This document shows, one piece after another, positions 35,451 to 45,685 of a stretch of 64,000 nucleotides of DNA. A model generated the notes under the pieces. It searched no databases and had not been told where the DNA came from. It saw nothing but the letters and a program-made list of their open reading frames with translations. The translations under genes and the position numbers were made by a program. The stretch comes from Collybia mongolica (Eukaryota; Basidiomycota; Agaricomycetes; Agaricales; Clitocybaceae): the NCBI GenBank assembly GCA_013420905.1, contig JAAXNY010000005.1:1922001-1986000 (forward strand), in the 5' to 3' direction. Position 1 is the first letter of the stretch, and every line of letters begins with the position of its first letter.

Positions 35451-37235
35451 ATGGCTGCGCCTGCATCCTCCCAGCGTCCACCCCCAAATACAGCATCCGG
35501 CCCGTCAGCCCCTTCCTCGCGGTGGGCCCGAAGCGGTGAACCAGGTTCGGCTTTCAGTGGCCTGACTAGGGGTGGAAGAGGTCGTGGTAGTGGAAGAGGG
35601 AGAGGGGGACGCGGAGGACGCGGAGGGGGGCCCAGCCGTGAGTCAAAGCCTACAGGAGATTCCATTAGTAGCGACAAAGTCGAAAGACCCCCCGCCAAAA
35701 ATGTACCCACCCCATCCATAGCTTCAAAACCTTTGCCCCTGGCCACAAATACACAAGAAAAAGGCCGCGCTAGTCCTGGCACTCCTTCTAGACCAAAAGG
35801 CCCCTCCCGTCGAGCTTCGAAGACTGTTCCTGCCGTTGTGGTCGCGCTACCCACCCCATCCGTGGAGGTTCCTCCTAGCCCTGCTTCCTCTCGTACACAG
35901 AATCGGAGAAGGCGTTCGCAGTCTGGAAAAGGTCCGGCAAATCCATTGCCCAGGATTAACCCACCAGCCCACGACGATAACCTTCTTCGACCCAATCGGA
36001 GTCGGCTTGGCCCTGTCCCCCACAGTGCTCCAGTCAAAGACACCCCTCCCCATCTAGCTCATGCAACAAATTCTTTCGATATAAAACACAACATCGATGC
36101 GCTAGTCGAACGCGTGCGAGCAGTCGCAATGGCGGACAATAGACCAAGTACACCAGGGAGTCATATCGATTGGGCCGGAGATGATGACGATAGCCTGCCA
36201 GATCTGGACGATTGGGGCGTAACCCCTGCCATTTCAGCAGATCAGATGATGTCGCCAATTGTCGTTGACGGCCTCAAATCGTTGCCTGTAGATCCTGTTA
36301 TGAATCCTCTGACGCCATCACCTTCAGACAAGGAGAAGCGTCTCCTTTCTTCGCCCTCAATCAGGTCTCTACCTAGTCCCACGATATCGCCCGTAGAGGG
36401 AAAGAAGAGGGTTTCATCACAATCCCCAAATGATAAACACCCTAATTTTTTCGAGAGGGGCAAACCTCGAAATCACGCCGCTCCGCAGGCTCTTTCGATT
36501 GCTCCATCAGATGATATCTTCCATGTTTCTTCCTCGAAAACAGTGCTACACCCTTCTCTACCTCCAAAGCCGGCCACAGATGAAAACATAATATCATCGA
36601 AATACCGGCATGGTCCAGGTGCAACACCAATGCGTAACCCCTCTCCACCAAAGCAGTCTTCTATGGCAATGCCCAAATCGCCGCCAGCTGTAGCTTTGGC
36701 TCCTGAGGAATCTGATGTTTCTGTGCAGGTCTTCGAGACCCCTATCGAAGACCAAGGTCTCACGCATTCTATTCACGCCCCTTCTTTAGTGCCAAAAGTA
36801 TCTAGTGATGGCCTGCTGTCAGACCACAAGCCTCGTGAGGGTCTCACCGCATCTATCCATGCGCCTCAGAACCTACTGGAATCTGTATCCGCCCCCAGTA
36901 ACCTCTCGACCTATTTTTCGCCCCCCACAGAACCGCGAAATCACAATCTGACCCACACGAGAGCTCACACGGTTGGACGTCCCATCCAAGACCACAGAGA
37001 AAACCCTCGTACCTCTCGCTCTGGATACACGACTCCACGAGGGGGTGTATCTCCTGGAGGGTACCATGCACGCACACATTCCACTCCGCCTGCAGGTTCA
37101 GCTCTGAATAACAACCGAACTTCTCACGCTCGCCCAGTTATAACTGGCGATGCAATCTCTCGCCTTGCCAGAACCATTGGCAATGCGACTGCTTCACCGG
37201 CTAGAACTGCTGTTGTTGCTACTGCCCAGGATTAA
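35451..37235 (+). CDS. disordered RGG-box protein
   Basis: This single exon of 594 residues is almost all low complexity. Residues ~40-65 form an arginine-glycine (RGG) box: GGRGRGSGRGRGGRGGRGGG. Such boxes bind RNA and are arginine-methylated. An acidic motif near residue 240, HIDWAGDDDDSLPDLDDWGV, stands out as a likely short linear binding site. Repeated Ser/Pro blocks fill the rest. The short duplicated element TASIHAPQN / THSIHAPSL near residues 440-480 looks like a degenerate repeat. No folded domain is visible. It could be a translation or RNP-granule factor, but that is inference from composition only. Confidence 0.75.
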   Translation: MAAPASSQRPPPNTASGPSAPSSRWARSGEPGSAFSGLTRGGRGRGSGRGRGGRGGRGGGPSRESKPTGDSISSDKVERPPAKNVPTPSIASKPLPLATNTQEKGRASPGTPSRPKGPSRRASKTVPAVVVALPTPSVEVPPSPASSRTQNRRRRSQSGKGPANPLPRINPPAHDDNLLRPNRSRLGPVPHSAPVKDTPPHLAHATNSFDIKHNIDALVERVRAVAMADNRPSTPGSHIDWAGDDDDSLPDLDDWGVTPAISADQMMSPIVVDGLKSLPVDPVMNPLTPSPSDKEKRLLSSPSIRSLPSPTISPVEGKKRVSSQSPNDKHPNFFERGKPRNHAAPQALSIAPSDDIFHVSSSKTVLHPSLPPKPATDENIISSKYRHGPGATPMRNPSPPKQSSMAMPKSPPAVALAPEESDVSVQVFETPIEDQGLTHSIHAPSLVPKVSSDGLLSDHKPREGLTASIHAPQNLLESVSAPSNLSTYFSPPTEPRNHNLTHTRAHTVGRPIQDHRENPRTSRSGYTTPRGGVSPGGYHARTHSTPPAGSALNNNRTSHARPVITGDAISRLARTIGNATASPARTAVVATAQD

Positions 37236-37539
37236 GCCCGCATACCGTACCTGTTCGACATATCGTACTACTTATTTATTTTTTTTGCTCTTGCTTAATC
37301 TCACATTTCTACTGATGATACCCACCTGGCTGCGGCTTGCGTCCATTTTCCCCACTCCTCCGTTCCACATTTGCATTTCTATCACCGTATCTATATGTAT
37401 ATCACGTTGCTTACAATTTGGATGTACAGTATGGTCACAAGCAAAAGTTTACTCCTCCATCCCTCTTCTCCCGTCCAACAGGAGATAAACTCGGTAAAAT
37501 ATTTGCAACAGAGCGCGAGATAAAATACAATGATTACAA
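37236..37539. other. convergent 3' gap
   Basis: This 304-bp stretch is T-rich after 37260. It separates two convergent stop codons and presumably holds both terminators. Confidence 0.4.
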
Positions 37540-39075
37540 TTATTGTTCAACATCTGAACTGAAATATGAAAGCTCTAATCCTATCGCCTTGATTGGCTTT
37601 GAACGGCTCGAAAAGTCGGACACGACCCCCAGACTGATGAGCATGTTTCGTATTCGCCCTTCCCACATCAAAGAAACATCCTGCAAGAAAGCGTTCAATC
37701 GGAAGCTACGCAGTCCAAGGCAGCATACATACATTGTTTGTGGACGCACGAGCCTTCACAACGCCATGGACATCTTCCCTTGAATTCGAGTTTCTGGGAG
37801 GCAATTCCGACGTGGGTTGGTCTGGGTCAGCTGATAGAGAACGTCTCATCCACCACTCCGCCCCCATAGTCCACTCGCTTTCATAGCTGTAGACATTGAA
37901 GTCGAAGCGAGATGACAGAGAGAGGTCACGCGAAACTCTCGCTGAATATGCCCCAGACATATGGCCTAGCATAGGGTTGTATAGGGCTGTGATAGTTGTG
38001 GGGGGTTGTGAAGGGGGCGCTTTTGATGTTGATGACAGCAACGAAGAAGATGGTAGTTGGAATGAGGGCGGCGTAGCATCTGGGAGGGTTGTGAATCGGA
38101 TTCCAGTCGACACTGTGGGAGTAGGTAGTTGGCAAGTTTTCAGGATACAACACACTGTAACTGACCCCCAGCACTTTTTTCTTTCGCACTGAAGTAAAGT
38201 TCAGCACCGACCGACACGCGGCCTTTGAGACCACCTTCTACAGCATCTTCCTCGTCCACCCTCTTCAGCCCCCTTCTGGATCCGGAGAATGTTAAATTGT
38301 TTCGATCGCCTTCCTCAGACGATTCGACGGGCGCTCCTAATCTGCCAAAATTATGAAGCACTCTCACACCCCACATCGCATCCTCGGCACTCCAGGTGTA
38401 TTCTGTACACCATTTTCCAACGTCATGCTGTAAGTTTAGCATAATATTACTTACGTCTCCCCCCCGACCCCGCATCTCGCCTGGTACATTAGATGGAGGG
38501 TCGGATATGGCAGCTACCATTGCCTGCAAGTTTGGTGTAAGCCTCGTGGAGTACAACGCGTCCAGCCTGCCGGTTGGAAGATAGAATCGACCATATAAAA
38601 GATAGTCTGAGTGAAGTCACTTTATCATTTAGGCAGGTTGAATCAGAGCGCCTCACTTACCACGCGTATCAACCCTCTCTCCAGCCAACCACTCTTCCTC
38701 CTTTCCTTCTGGTCTTCGAGGTTGGTCGTAAACCTTGAAACGTTCGATCATGTCTTTGAATCGAACATTTCCAGACGTCTTGACATCAAGGTCACAGGAC
38801 GTAAATATATACCCAACCGAGCCATTCAAGGACGGCATGGCGGTCATGGAATAAGTGGTTTTGAACAATGCATTTGGAGACTTTGATATGGAGAGATGAA
38901 GTCCTCGTGGAACAGTGAAATCAAGAATTGCTGGACTTGAATTCAAAACAAGTTCCCGAATGCCAATTTATTACTGACCATTCGATGAACGCGTCAAATT
39001 TGCATACAGGTTATCCTCGTTCCAACCTGTTGCCTTGTAATAGCTCCGTAAAACATAGGAAGCAAACGGATGCAT
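37540..39075 (-). CDS. MDM10: Mdm10, ERMES and SAM-associated beta-barrel
   Basis: Mdm10 is a mitochondrial outer-membrane beta-barrel. It anchors the ER-mitochondria encounter structure and helps release Tom40 from the SAM complex. The start [20 protein letters not shown] is the conserved N-terminus. Four introns rejoin [49 protein letters not shown] and [48 protein letters not shown] and [15 protein letters not shown] are typical. The C-terminus ends [14 protein letters not shown], the expected final strand. An insertion rich in Ser/Pro sits between barrel strands, normal for this family. Length is about 430 residues. Confidence 0.93.
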
Positions 39076-39534
39076 ATGGGGTGGTTAGGGACTAGGCTGC
39101 AGGCAAAAGTGACAACGATCACTTACAGTAACAAATTCCCCGGCCCGACACTGTCCGATACTTGGTACTGTCAGTGTGAGGGTCTCATTTCTAAACTACG
39201 ACCGAGGAGTATCATAGGTACTCGTTTCAATTTCCACAATAACTACATACTCTATTTTCTAAGCATAACGTATAGTAACCTTCCAAACATATCGATCTCC
39301 GTGCCGCAGACAACTAGGAAGGCCCTCCCCGTAAAAATATATCTGAAGGCCGAACATACTTGATCTAGCTTCCCCAGACAAACATCTTTGCTGGCTGTCC
39401 GTCCGAATTGGTGAGATCTGGGGTTTCCCACCATTCCCATGATTCAGCAACTTCTGGATATCGGTCCACTCTGAATAGTTTCATGCCCTTCCTTCTTGTG
39501 TCTCCGTCTGAGAGATCTCGTTCTAATTATACAG

Positions 39535-40427
39535 CTAAGCAAATGGGAACGCAACTTTCATACTGAAACAAGAACCTGGATCAGTTATTATCATCCACTC
39601 GAAGTACTTCTGCACGAGTGGAGCAAGGGGTTCAAGTCGAGGTGGAGGATCTTCTTGGTAGTCTGGTCGTTTCCAAATAGGGAGCTTCAATCGATCTAAC
39701 CCAGAATCAAATAACGCGAAGCATGGACTGCTACAAAAGTGATGATTAAGAATTTATCCTTGATGATTGAGGGAATACAGTGATTTACGCTTGGGTCGAA
39801 ACTCTATTCGATGACAAAAAGGTTGACGACGACAGGGCGTGTGTGATTATCGCGATATAAGAAGACACAGTCCACTGCGACCTTCAAAGAGTTATACACA
39901 GAGCCCTACCCTCGAATGTGATACCTACGGATCAGCGTTGTTGGTTTCCTCCGAAAGAAAATAGGTCGAGGGTTCGTGTATAATGAGAATTGAGGGGGAT
40001 ACGGCAAGCGTTGTCTTGGAATTGATCCAAGCTCCAGATTCAACATCTGTCGCGTGTGACACTCGAAACATCGACAAGAGTAGGCATAGATGTGCAGGAG
40101 AAGGCGGATAACTCATTTGACTGTTAGGATGGATGTCGTGCGCTCCGAAGAGGAGAATATCACTAACTATAATTTGATACGAGCAGACAAAGCAAAGACG
40201 TCCCCACAGCCTGAATTCGCCGCGAGCCAGCTGTCGCTGTACGTATGGAGAGCTTGAGTTATTGCCTGTTGCGTTGGAGTGATGATGATGGCGTCCCCGT
40301 CAAAATTGCCAGACCTAGTCAAATGAGACAAAGCCAGATGTATTGGTGCAGATGCATGATAGTCGCCTTTGATCAATAACGTTTTGAATGAGGGTAGCAG
40401 AGGGCCTGGATTAGGGAACAAGGCCAT
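39535..40427 (-). CDS. unknown protein, possible RecA-fold paralogue
   Basis: Four exons are predicted. The first runs MALFPNPGPLLPSFKTLLIK to SARIKLY. An intron with donor GTTAGT then joins to YPPSPAHLCLLLSMF. Later joins give NNADP-SQWTVSSYIAIITH and then a segment with LKLPIWKRPDYQEDPPP. The stop is TAG at 39535-39537. The order of elements resembles RecA-like paralogues that lack Walker A (Psy3, Elp6, SWSAP1-like): LLIKGDYHASAPIHLALS where a P-loop would lie, AIIITPTQQ, ARI-LYYPPS, and a Walker-B-like ILIIHEPSTYF. This is pattern resemblance only; the function is unknown. The gene sits head to tail with MDM10. Confidence 0.6.
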
Positions 40428-41470
40428 TTTCTTTGCTGATTTGATTTGATCCTGTTATTATTGGAGATTTGTAACCTTGAACCTAGGTGATGTGGAATCA
40501 GCCAATTGTAAATGATGGTGAGGCTTGAGCTTGAATGGTTGTTGGGTTCGTAGCTCGGTTCTAAGTAGTCAAGTGGAAACGCGAGCAAGGATTCAGATCC
40601 ATGTATAAGTGTAGTTATGTAAACACTAAAAGTTATTTAAAAAGTTGATGTGCATCTCTCAACACGTGTTTTGTCTGCATTGTCTATTCTAGACATATAT
40701 ATATATATATATTCCACCAAGTACAACGGAGCCGCGTAGTCCTCAAGCGGGGCCAGAATCTGTCCCTCTCTGACATCTTCCGTCAATCGATATCAACGCC
40801 ATCGGATCTATATTAATTACGTATGTATCAACTATATTCTTGGAAAAAGTCAAGTGTATGTTTCCGAGGATGAGGAGGAGAAGGAGTATCACCAACGCGG
40901 AGGTACTGGCTTCCGTACTACACACAAGTATCACTACATCATTCGATAAACTTCCGAGCCGTATGCTATAAATTTTCGGAAAAATTAAACGGAATATAAA
41001 TGACCGACTAGGTTATGTTGGCCGAAGTGACTTGCTGTTGCAAAAGTGCTGCGAAGACTTGGTGTCACGTATCTCATCTCATCCATCGGGTCATGTGCTA
41101 TTTTGTGATTCAGATCTGTCTGAGATTGGGACACTTCGACACGGCACTAGCTTGAGGAGGGGGGAATGAAGTCATTTGCTGGGGTGGCGACGACAAACGT
41201 TTGTGTCCAAGGATGCATATATAGATGAAGTTATTGCAAGGGTGGTGCCACATATAGGTGAGTTGTTCTAATGGGAAGGGTCTTGCAATAAGAGAGGAGG
41301 GAAGAGGGAAATAGACGATGGACGTTGTGAGTATAAGTTATAATAAAGCTAAGGCCCTACTACCCCGGCGCGTAAATGCCTTGCTCCATCTATTTAGGTC
41401 CGGTGGCTGGAATCTAATGTTTAAATGGAAACTGGAGAGAGGATTATTTTAACAAACGCACCTCATACTC
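40428..41470. other. 1-kb gap with AT microsatellite
   Basis: The gap is AT-rich, with an (AT)10 tract near 40693-40712. No gene or domain is seen. Confidence 0.4.
40693..40712. repeat. (AT)n microsatellite
   Basis: About ten AT units run after a CTAGAC sequence. Confidence 0.7.
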
Positions 41471-42133
41471 TTAAGCTTTGGTGCTGGTGACACCGTCGAA
41501 CAAAGCTCCAAAGTTGACATCGAGGTCGTGAGTGTGCCCAGCCAACTCCTTGTTCTTGTTAAACGGTGCGAAGATCTTGGAAAATTGCTGATAAACGATC
41601 TTGGCGCCACCGTTCTTAGTCTCAAGGATCAGGAAGCGAGGAGGGATGTTGACACCAGTGGTGTAGTCCAAGGGAAGGATGTTGGCGGCGAAGTTGGGAT
41701 TTCCAATGGTGTAGACGGTCGCTCTAGGATGGTGAGTATCGGGGTCGTAGACATCCAACCACGCCTTATGGTCAGTCTCCATAAAGAGCCTGTGGATTTC
41801 GTCAGACTAATATGGATGTTTTTTAAAGTGATAATCGTACAAGAAGGTGCGGTCTTGGACGATGCTCGAGATAAGCGTGGTCTGCTGCTCTTTGGTCTTT
41901 GAGCTGTGGAAATCCCTGAGGAAGTTCACGGATCCGGTCTTGTTGACAGCAGCATCGAGTCGTCCAAGGACGGTGTCGTAAGGAATATTGGTATCGTAAA
42001 ACACAAGCTCTGCCGTGAACGGGCGGATGGTTTTGACCGTGTGGTACTTGGCCGTAGCTGCGGCGAAGCTAGGGGCGACGAGAGAGCTTACGAGAAAGGC
42101 TGCGCTGAAAAGCCACTTCGTGAACATTCTCAA
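41471..42133 (-). CDS. secreted DUF302-like protein
   Basis: The protein is about 203 residues. It begins with a signal peptide (MRMFTKWLFSAAFLVSSLVA, likely cleaved near FAAA). The Met at 42127 is an alternative start. One 51-nt intron (41790-41840, donor GTACGA) joins RTFL to LFMETDHKAWLDVYDP. The rest, HPRATVYTIGNPNFA, GVNIPPRFLILETKNG and AKIVYQQFSKIFAP, matches the TT1751/DUF302-like fold found in many secreted fungal proteins of unknown function. If the intron is ignored, an in-frame TAG appears at 41807-41809; splicing removes it. A TATA box lies upstream. Confidence 0.8.
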
Positions 42134-44707
42134 AGACTGAAAGTGGTGGAGGTAAAAATAGGAGTAAAACTGGGAGTAGTAGCGGTGCTAGAGCTAGACT
42201 GCTGAAGAAGATAAAAATCATCCCCCGTATTTATACAATTTCGAGGGGGAGCTGATTTCACATTGTCAACCAATGATGCGTGGTAGCGTGCGAGCCCAAG
42301 GAGTATCATCCTTGGTGCGGTTAGAAAATCATGTGGTTAAATGTCTTGTAGCTGGTAAGGTGCGAGGTACGAGCCACACACATGATTTTTTGCTGGGATC
42401 GGTCTCCGCCGTGCAACGACCGTCAGAGACGGGAGTGTATGCAAACCCCATATGCATCATGCTATGTCACAAATGAGTAGGAAATTCCGAATATTGAATC
42501 GATATGTTGCGCGCGCTCGAACATGACACCAATCGTGGACGGGCGAACTTCTTGTAATTTCTACTCCGTGCCAACTTCTGGCTCCGGAAGGTGGCACGGG
42601 GTAATTCCGCACCATCCGTCACATCGCAATGATACAGCCCGAGATGCGCATATCTGCCTCGAGTTGATGAACGGAATGAACCCAAATAGGTCCAATAAAC
42701 CAAAGAGAGGGTGTAGGGAGATAATGCAGATGGCGTTCAACCGCCAATTCTTGTTACATCCAGCTTGTTTTCAGTCTTTTGTGAGTAGATAGCCGCCAAG
42801 ATTAAAGGCATTGTGAGCCATGATTGACTATTACCATTCCGATTCCACCAGGTTTAAAGGGCCTGAATTTGAGATGTCAGCGAGGTTAAGCGGGAACTCT
42901 AAAAGCCAATGTTAACCATTTTGTATCCTTACGAGACATCAGAATAGTATATCCCTGACTCCTTGTTGGCCTGGTCTCATGGCGGCGTTCCAAGAATATC
43001 TACGTCTTGATCTTGCAAGGCCCTGGAGATTGACGGAGATGTTTTCGGAGATATCTCCCCTTTGTGATCTGTTGGAACGATAAGTCACATGATCGGGGCT
43101 TCCTGGAATGTAGACTTATTGAATTGATCACTAATGATACTTACTTTTAAAGGTCAAGAAGATCAGGTACGCGCGAACGTTTTGTGGCATTTACAAGACC
43201 CTGGTGACGTGCTGGTGGTGATGGGCCCGTCCTAGATAAAAGTACACTGTTAATAAGTTAACATCATAGTCAACGGAAAATAATCTCCTAGGTCTTAAAG
43301 TCGAAATTTCTTCTTGAAGGAGTACTTGTCACCGAGCTAGGAAGCTATAATCCCGAACGGATCTACTAGGTTCGGAGGCAGTGCTCAATGCGCCGGTTTA
43401 CCTTATTCACGTGAGTACTGCGTTCCCCTAAAGGAGGCATTGATGCCACGCCTTGGTCGAACTTTTTTATTTTATTTTATTTCTCCAGTGAGATCATGGA
43501 CCTGAAACATGTACCACGTACTGCGCTGAAGCCCCATGGAACACTCGGCGGTATAGTGTCCGAAAATCCCAAGACATATCAGAGAGGAGTTGAGCTCCAA
43601 GGATAAGGGAGGAAGGTATGGTAGTATCGTATTCCTTGATCAAGAATAATGACAGGACGAAGGCCGAATGCTAGGGAAACGTTAATGATAAGCGAATTTT
43701 GAGGTGGGTAGACCCGTACTTGTCAAAAATAGGCTCTCCAGGGTGCAGCCCCATGATGGCTTCCTATTTGTAACTACGATGTATGACGTAATTGATACCA
43801 GCTTCGATGACGATGATATCGTTCCCCACTCACAGGGTACAAAGGGGTTTGTTCCTCTGGAAAGATCCTTCTGTGTGATATTCTCTTTGGGGCTATCACG
43901 CGTTTCACCGTCGAATTCGAAACCATCAAGCGTTCCTGAGAAGAGAATAGATAAGGAGGAAGCCTCTGTCAGTGTAGTTCTCTGTTCAGTGCGTGGCAGT
44001 AGTGGTTTCGTATATTTCAGGGAGCATCTTGAAGCATGAGATTACGTCCCGACAGTCAGAGGTGAACACTGGACGAGGTTGAAAGACTGCGGAATTGAAC
44101 GATGAACGTCCTTCGGGTAGCAAAAATAGTGTAGGGTGGTTCCTTACCCTAGGCCACGTCGCAAACGTGACGAGGGTTAAACTTCAGAACGACCATGATC
44201 AGCGAGATAAGGACCCTTCGTTGTTCGTTTGGCTCTATGAAGATCGAGATAGCTTCGCAGTTCATATTCATTTCAGAAGAATGGATCCGCGTTGCAAGGA
44301 GCCAAGGATGACCCACACAGAAGTTAGATGCACAAGGATACCGCGTCGAAAGGTCCGGAAAATTATGCCATTCTTCAGCTCCAAAGCTCCAAAACTGATT
44401 TCTAATCTGTTATTGCAATGGGGAAGTTTGTAAGTAGGCGAGAGAAGCTTGCCGTCCCCGTCGATCCCCACCAATTCGTCACGCGTTGAGTTCCTTATCT
44501 GCCTGATACCCGCTTGAGTCGAAGAAAGGGGATCAGTTTGTTATATATAAAATTCAGAATATGTTTACTGACGTGCTGAAGCTGCAATAAACATCTACTT
44601 TGGTTGAAGTAAAATCGAGTGGGAATTTGATGTTGCTGGTTAATCGCGGTGATCACATGATGTTTAGATTTTCCACACACTCCTGGTAGTCATACTTTCT
44701 ATATTCC
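42134..44707. other. 2.5-kb gene-poor region
   Basis: There is no convincing gene. Open frames at 43704-44039 and 44095-44433 (+) and 44268-44474 (-) are unspliced, contain no family motif and compete with each other. Promoter material for the DUF302-like gene lies at the left end. Decayed transposon or gene remnants are possible but not recognised. Confidence 0.4.
42228..42235 (-). promoter_or_regulatory. TATA box of the DUF302-like gene
   Basis: TATAAATA on the minus strand lies 95 bp upstream of the ATG at 42133. Confidence 0.5.
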
Positions 44708-45354
44708 ATGACGGGTGCGTCGACAGAAGAGCACAATGAACTAGATACTCCCACTCGGAATGCAATCTATCTCACTATACCACCCCGGTTCTACCTCGTC
44801 CCAGGAGCCGCTATAATTGTAGGAACAGCTATTGGGCTGTTGCGTGGGTCTCAAAAAGCATCCCTCCGATTCTTGGCAGAGAACGTCCACCGGCCACCAA
44901 CGACCGTGCAAGGCTGGTACTTTTATAACAAAACCAAAAACTACAAGGTACTACTAGGTGGGCTGCAGGGTGCGGGACTAGAGGCAAGTAAGCTAGCTTT
45001 GATTGCGATAGGCTGGGTGGGGATTGAGGAAGGGGTGGAGCGGGTTGGGTGGGGGCAGGTCAGTGAACTGGGTGCCGCGGTCGGCACTGCTGGCATGTTT
45101 TCAGCGGTTTGTGAGTAGTTTTACCGTAAAAACTCCTCGGATCAGACGATGTGATACCATGCTGTGTAGACCGCTTGCCATGGAAGGCGACACGCCGGAC
45201 ATTAATTCTTGGATTAGTTATGGGGAGTAGTTTGAAGATGCTTGCTTGGGGGAGAGAACAGCTCCAATTGCATGCGAATGTGCTCGGGGCTGAAGGGGCG
45301 GCTGAAGACGGTAACGAGGGAAGACAGGAGGACAAAAGGCCAGGAAATATTTAG
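44708..45354 (+). CDS. small glycine-rich multi-pass membrane protein
   Basis: There are two exons (44708 to about 45112, then about 45172-45354), predicting roughly 195 residues. Membrane-like segments are PGAAIIVGTAIGLLRG, LIAIGWVGIEEG and LGAAVGTAGMFSAV, and the second exon adds RRTLILGLVMGSSLK. Glycine-rich helices and no signal peptide resemble small mitochondrial or ER membrane proteins, though no family is assigned. The intron joins AV to YRLPWKATRRT in frame. The C-terminus is acidic and Gly-rich and ends RPGNI. Confidence 0.7.
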
Positions 45355-45685
45355 GGTTGTGCCCCAGAATGCGATATGGAAGGTTAACAATGGAAAAATG
45401 AGGATATTTGTATCAGAAACCCGTCAATGGAGCGCAGACAGGACAGAATCCATGGCTTGAGTCCGCCGTAAAATCCGGCCGGACCCGACAAGGAAATAGG
45501 GGTCATGAAGTGCAGAAAATAAGGGGAGGAAACAAGCACAGAGGGATATCGATCGGCCCATAGACGTACTCTTTTCTTCCCTTGTGAACTGTATATAATA
45601 CGTAGCGGACAGCCATCGTTTACGGCCTTGTCGTGTGCTCCAAGTCCCACCGCTCGGCAGTGGTTGTGCTCCACACCGTGATTAG
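45355..45685. other. gap upstream of the AGC kinase
   Basis: This 331-bp gap includes a TATATAAT-like box at 45592-45599, about 90 bp before the ATG at 45686. A pyrimidine-rich leader follows. Confidence 0.4.
45592..45599 (+). promoter_or_regulatory. TATA-like element of the AGC kinase gene
   Basis: TATATAAT lies about 90 bp before the predicted start codon. Confidence 0.4.

Noticed and set aside
41800..41812. In-frame TAG that would split the DUF302-like gene
   Set aside because: A 51-nt GT-AG intron (41790-41840) removes it and joins RTFL to LFMETDH, restoring the family pattern.
43704..44039. 111-codon open frame on the plus strand
   Set aside because: No domain, no splice partners, and the opposite strand is also open; probably chance.
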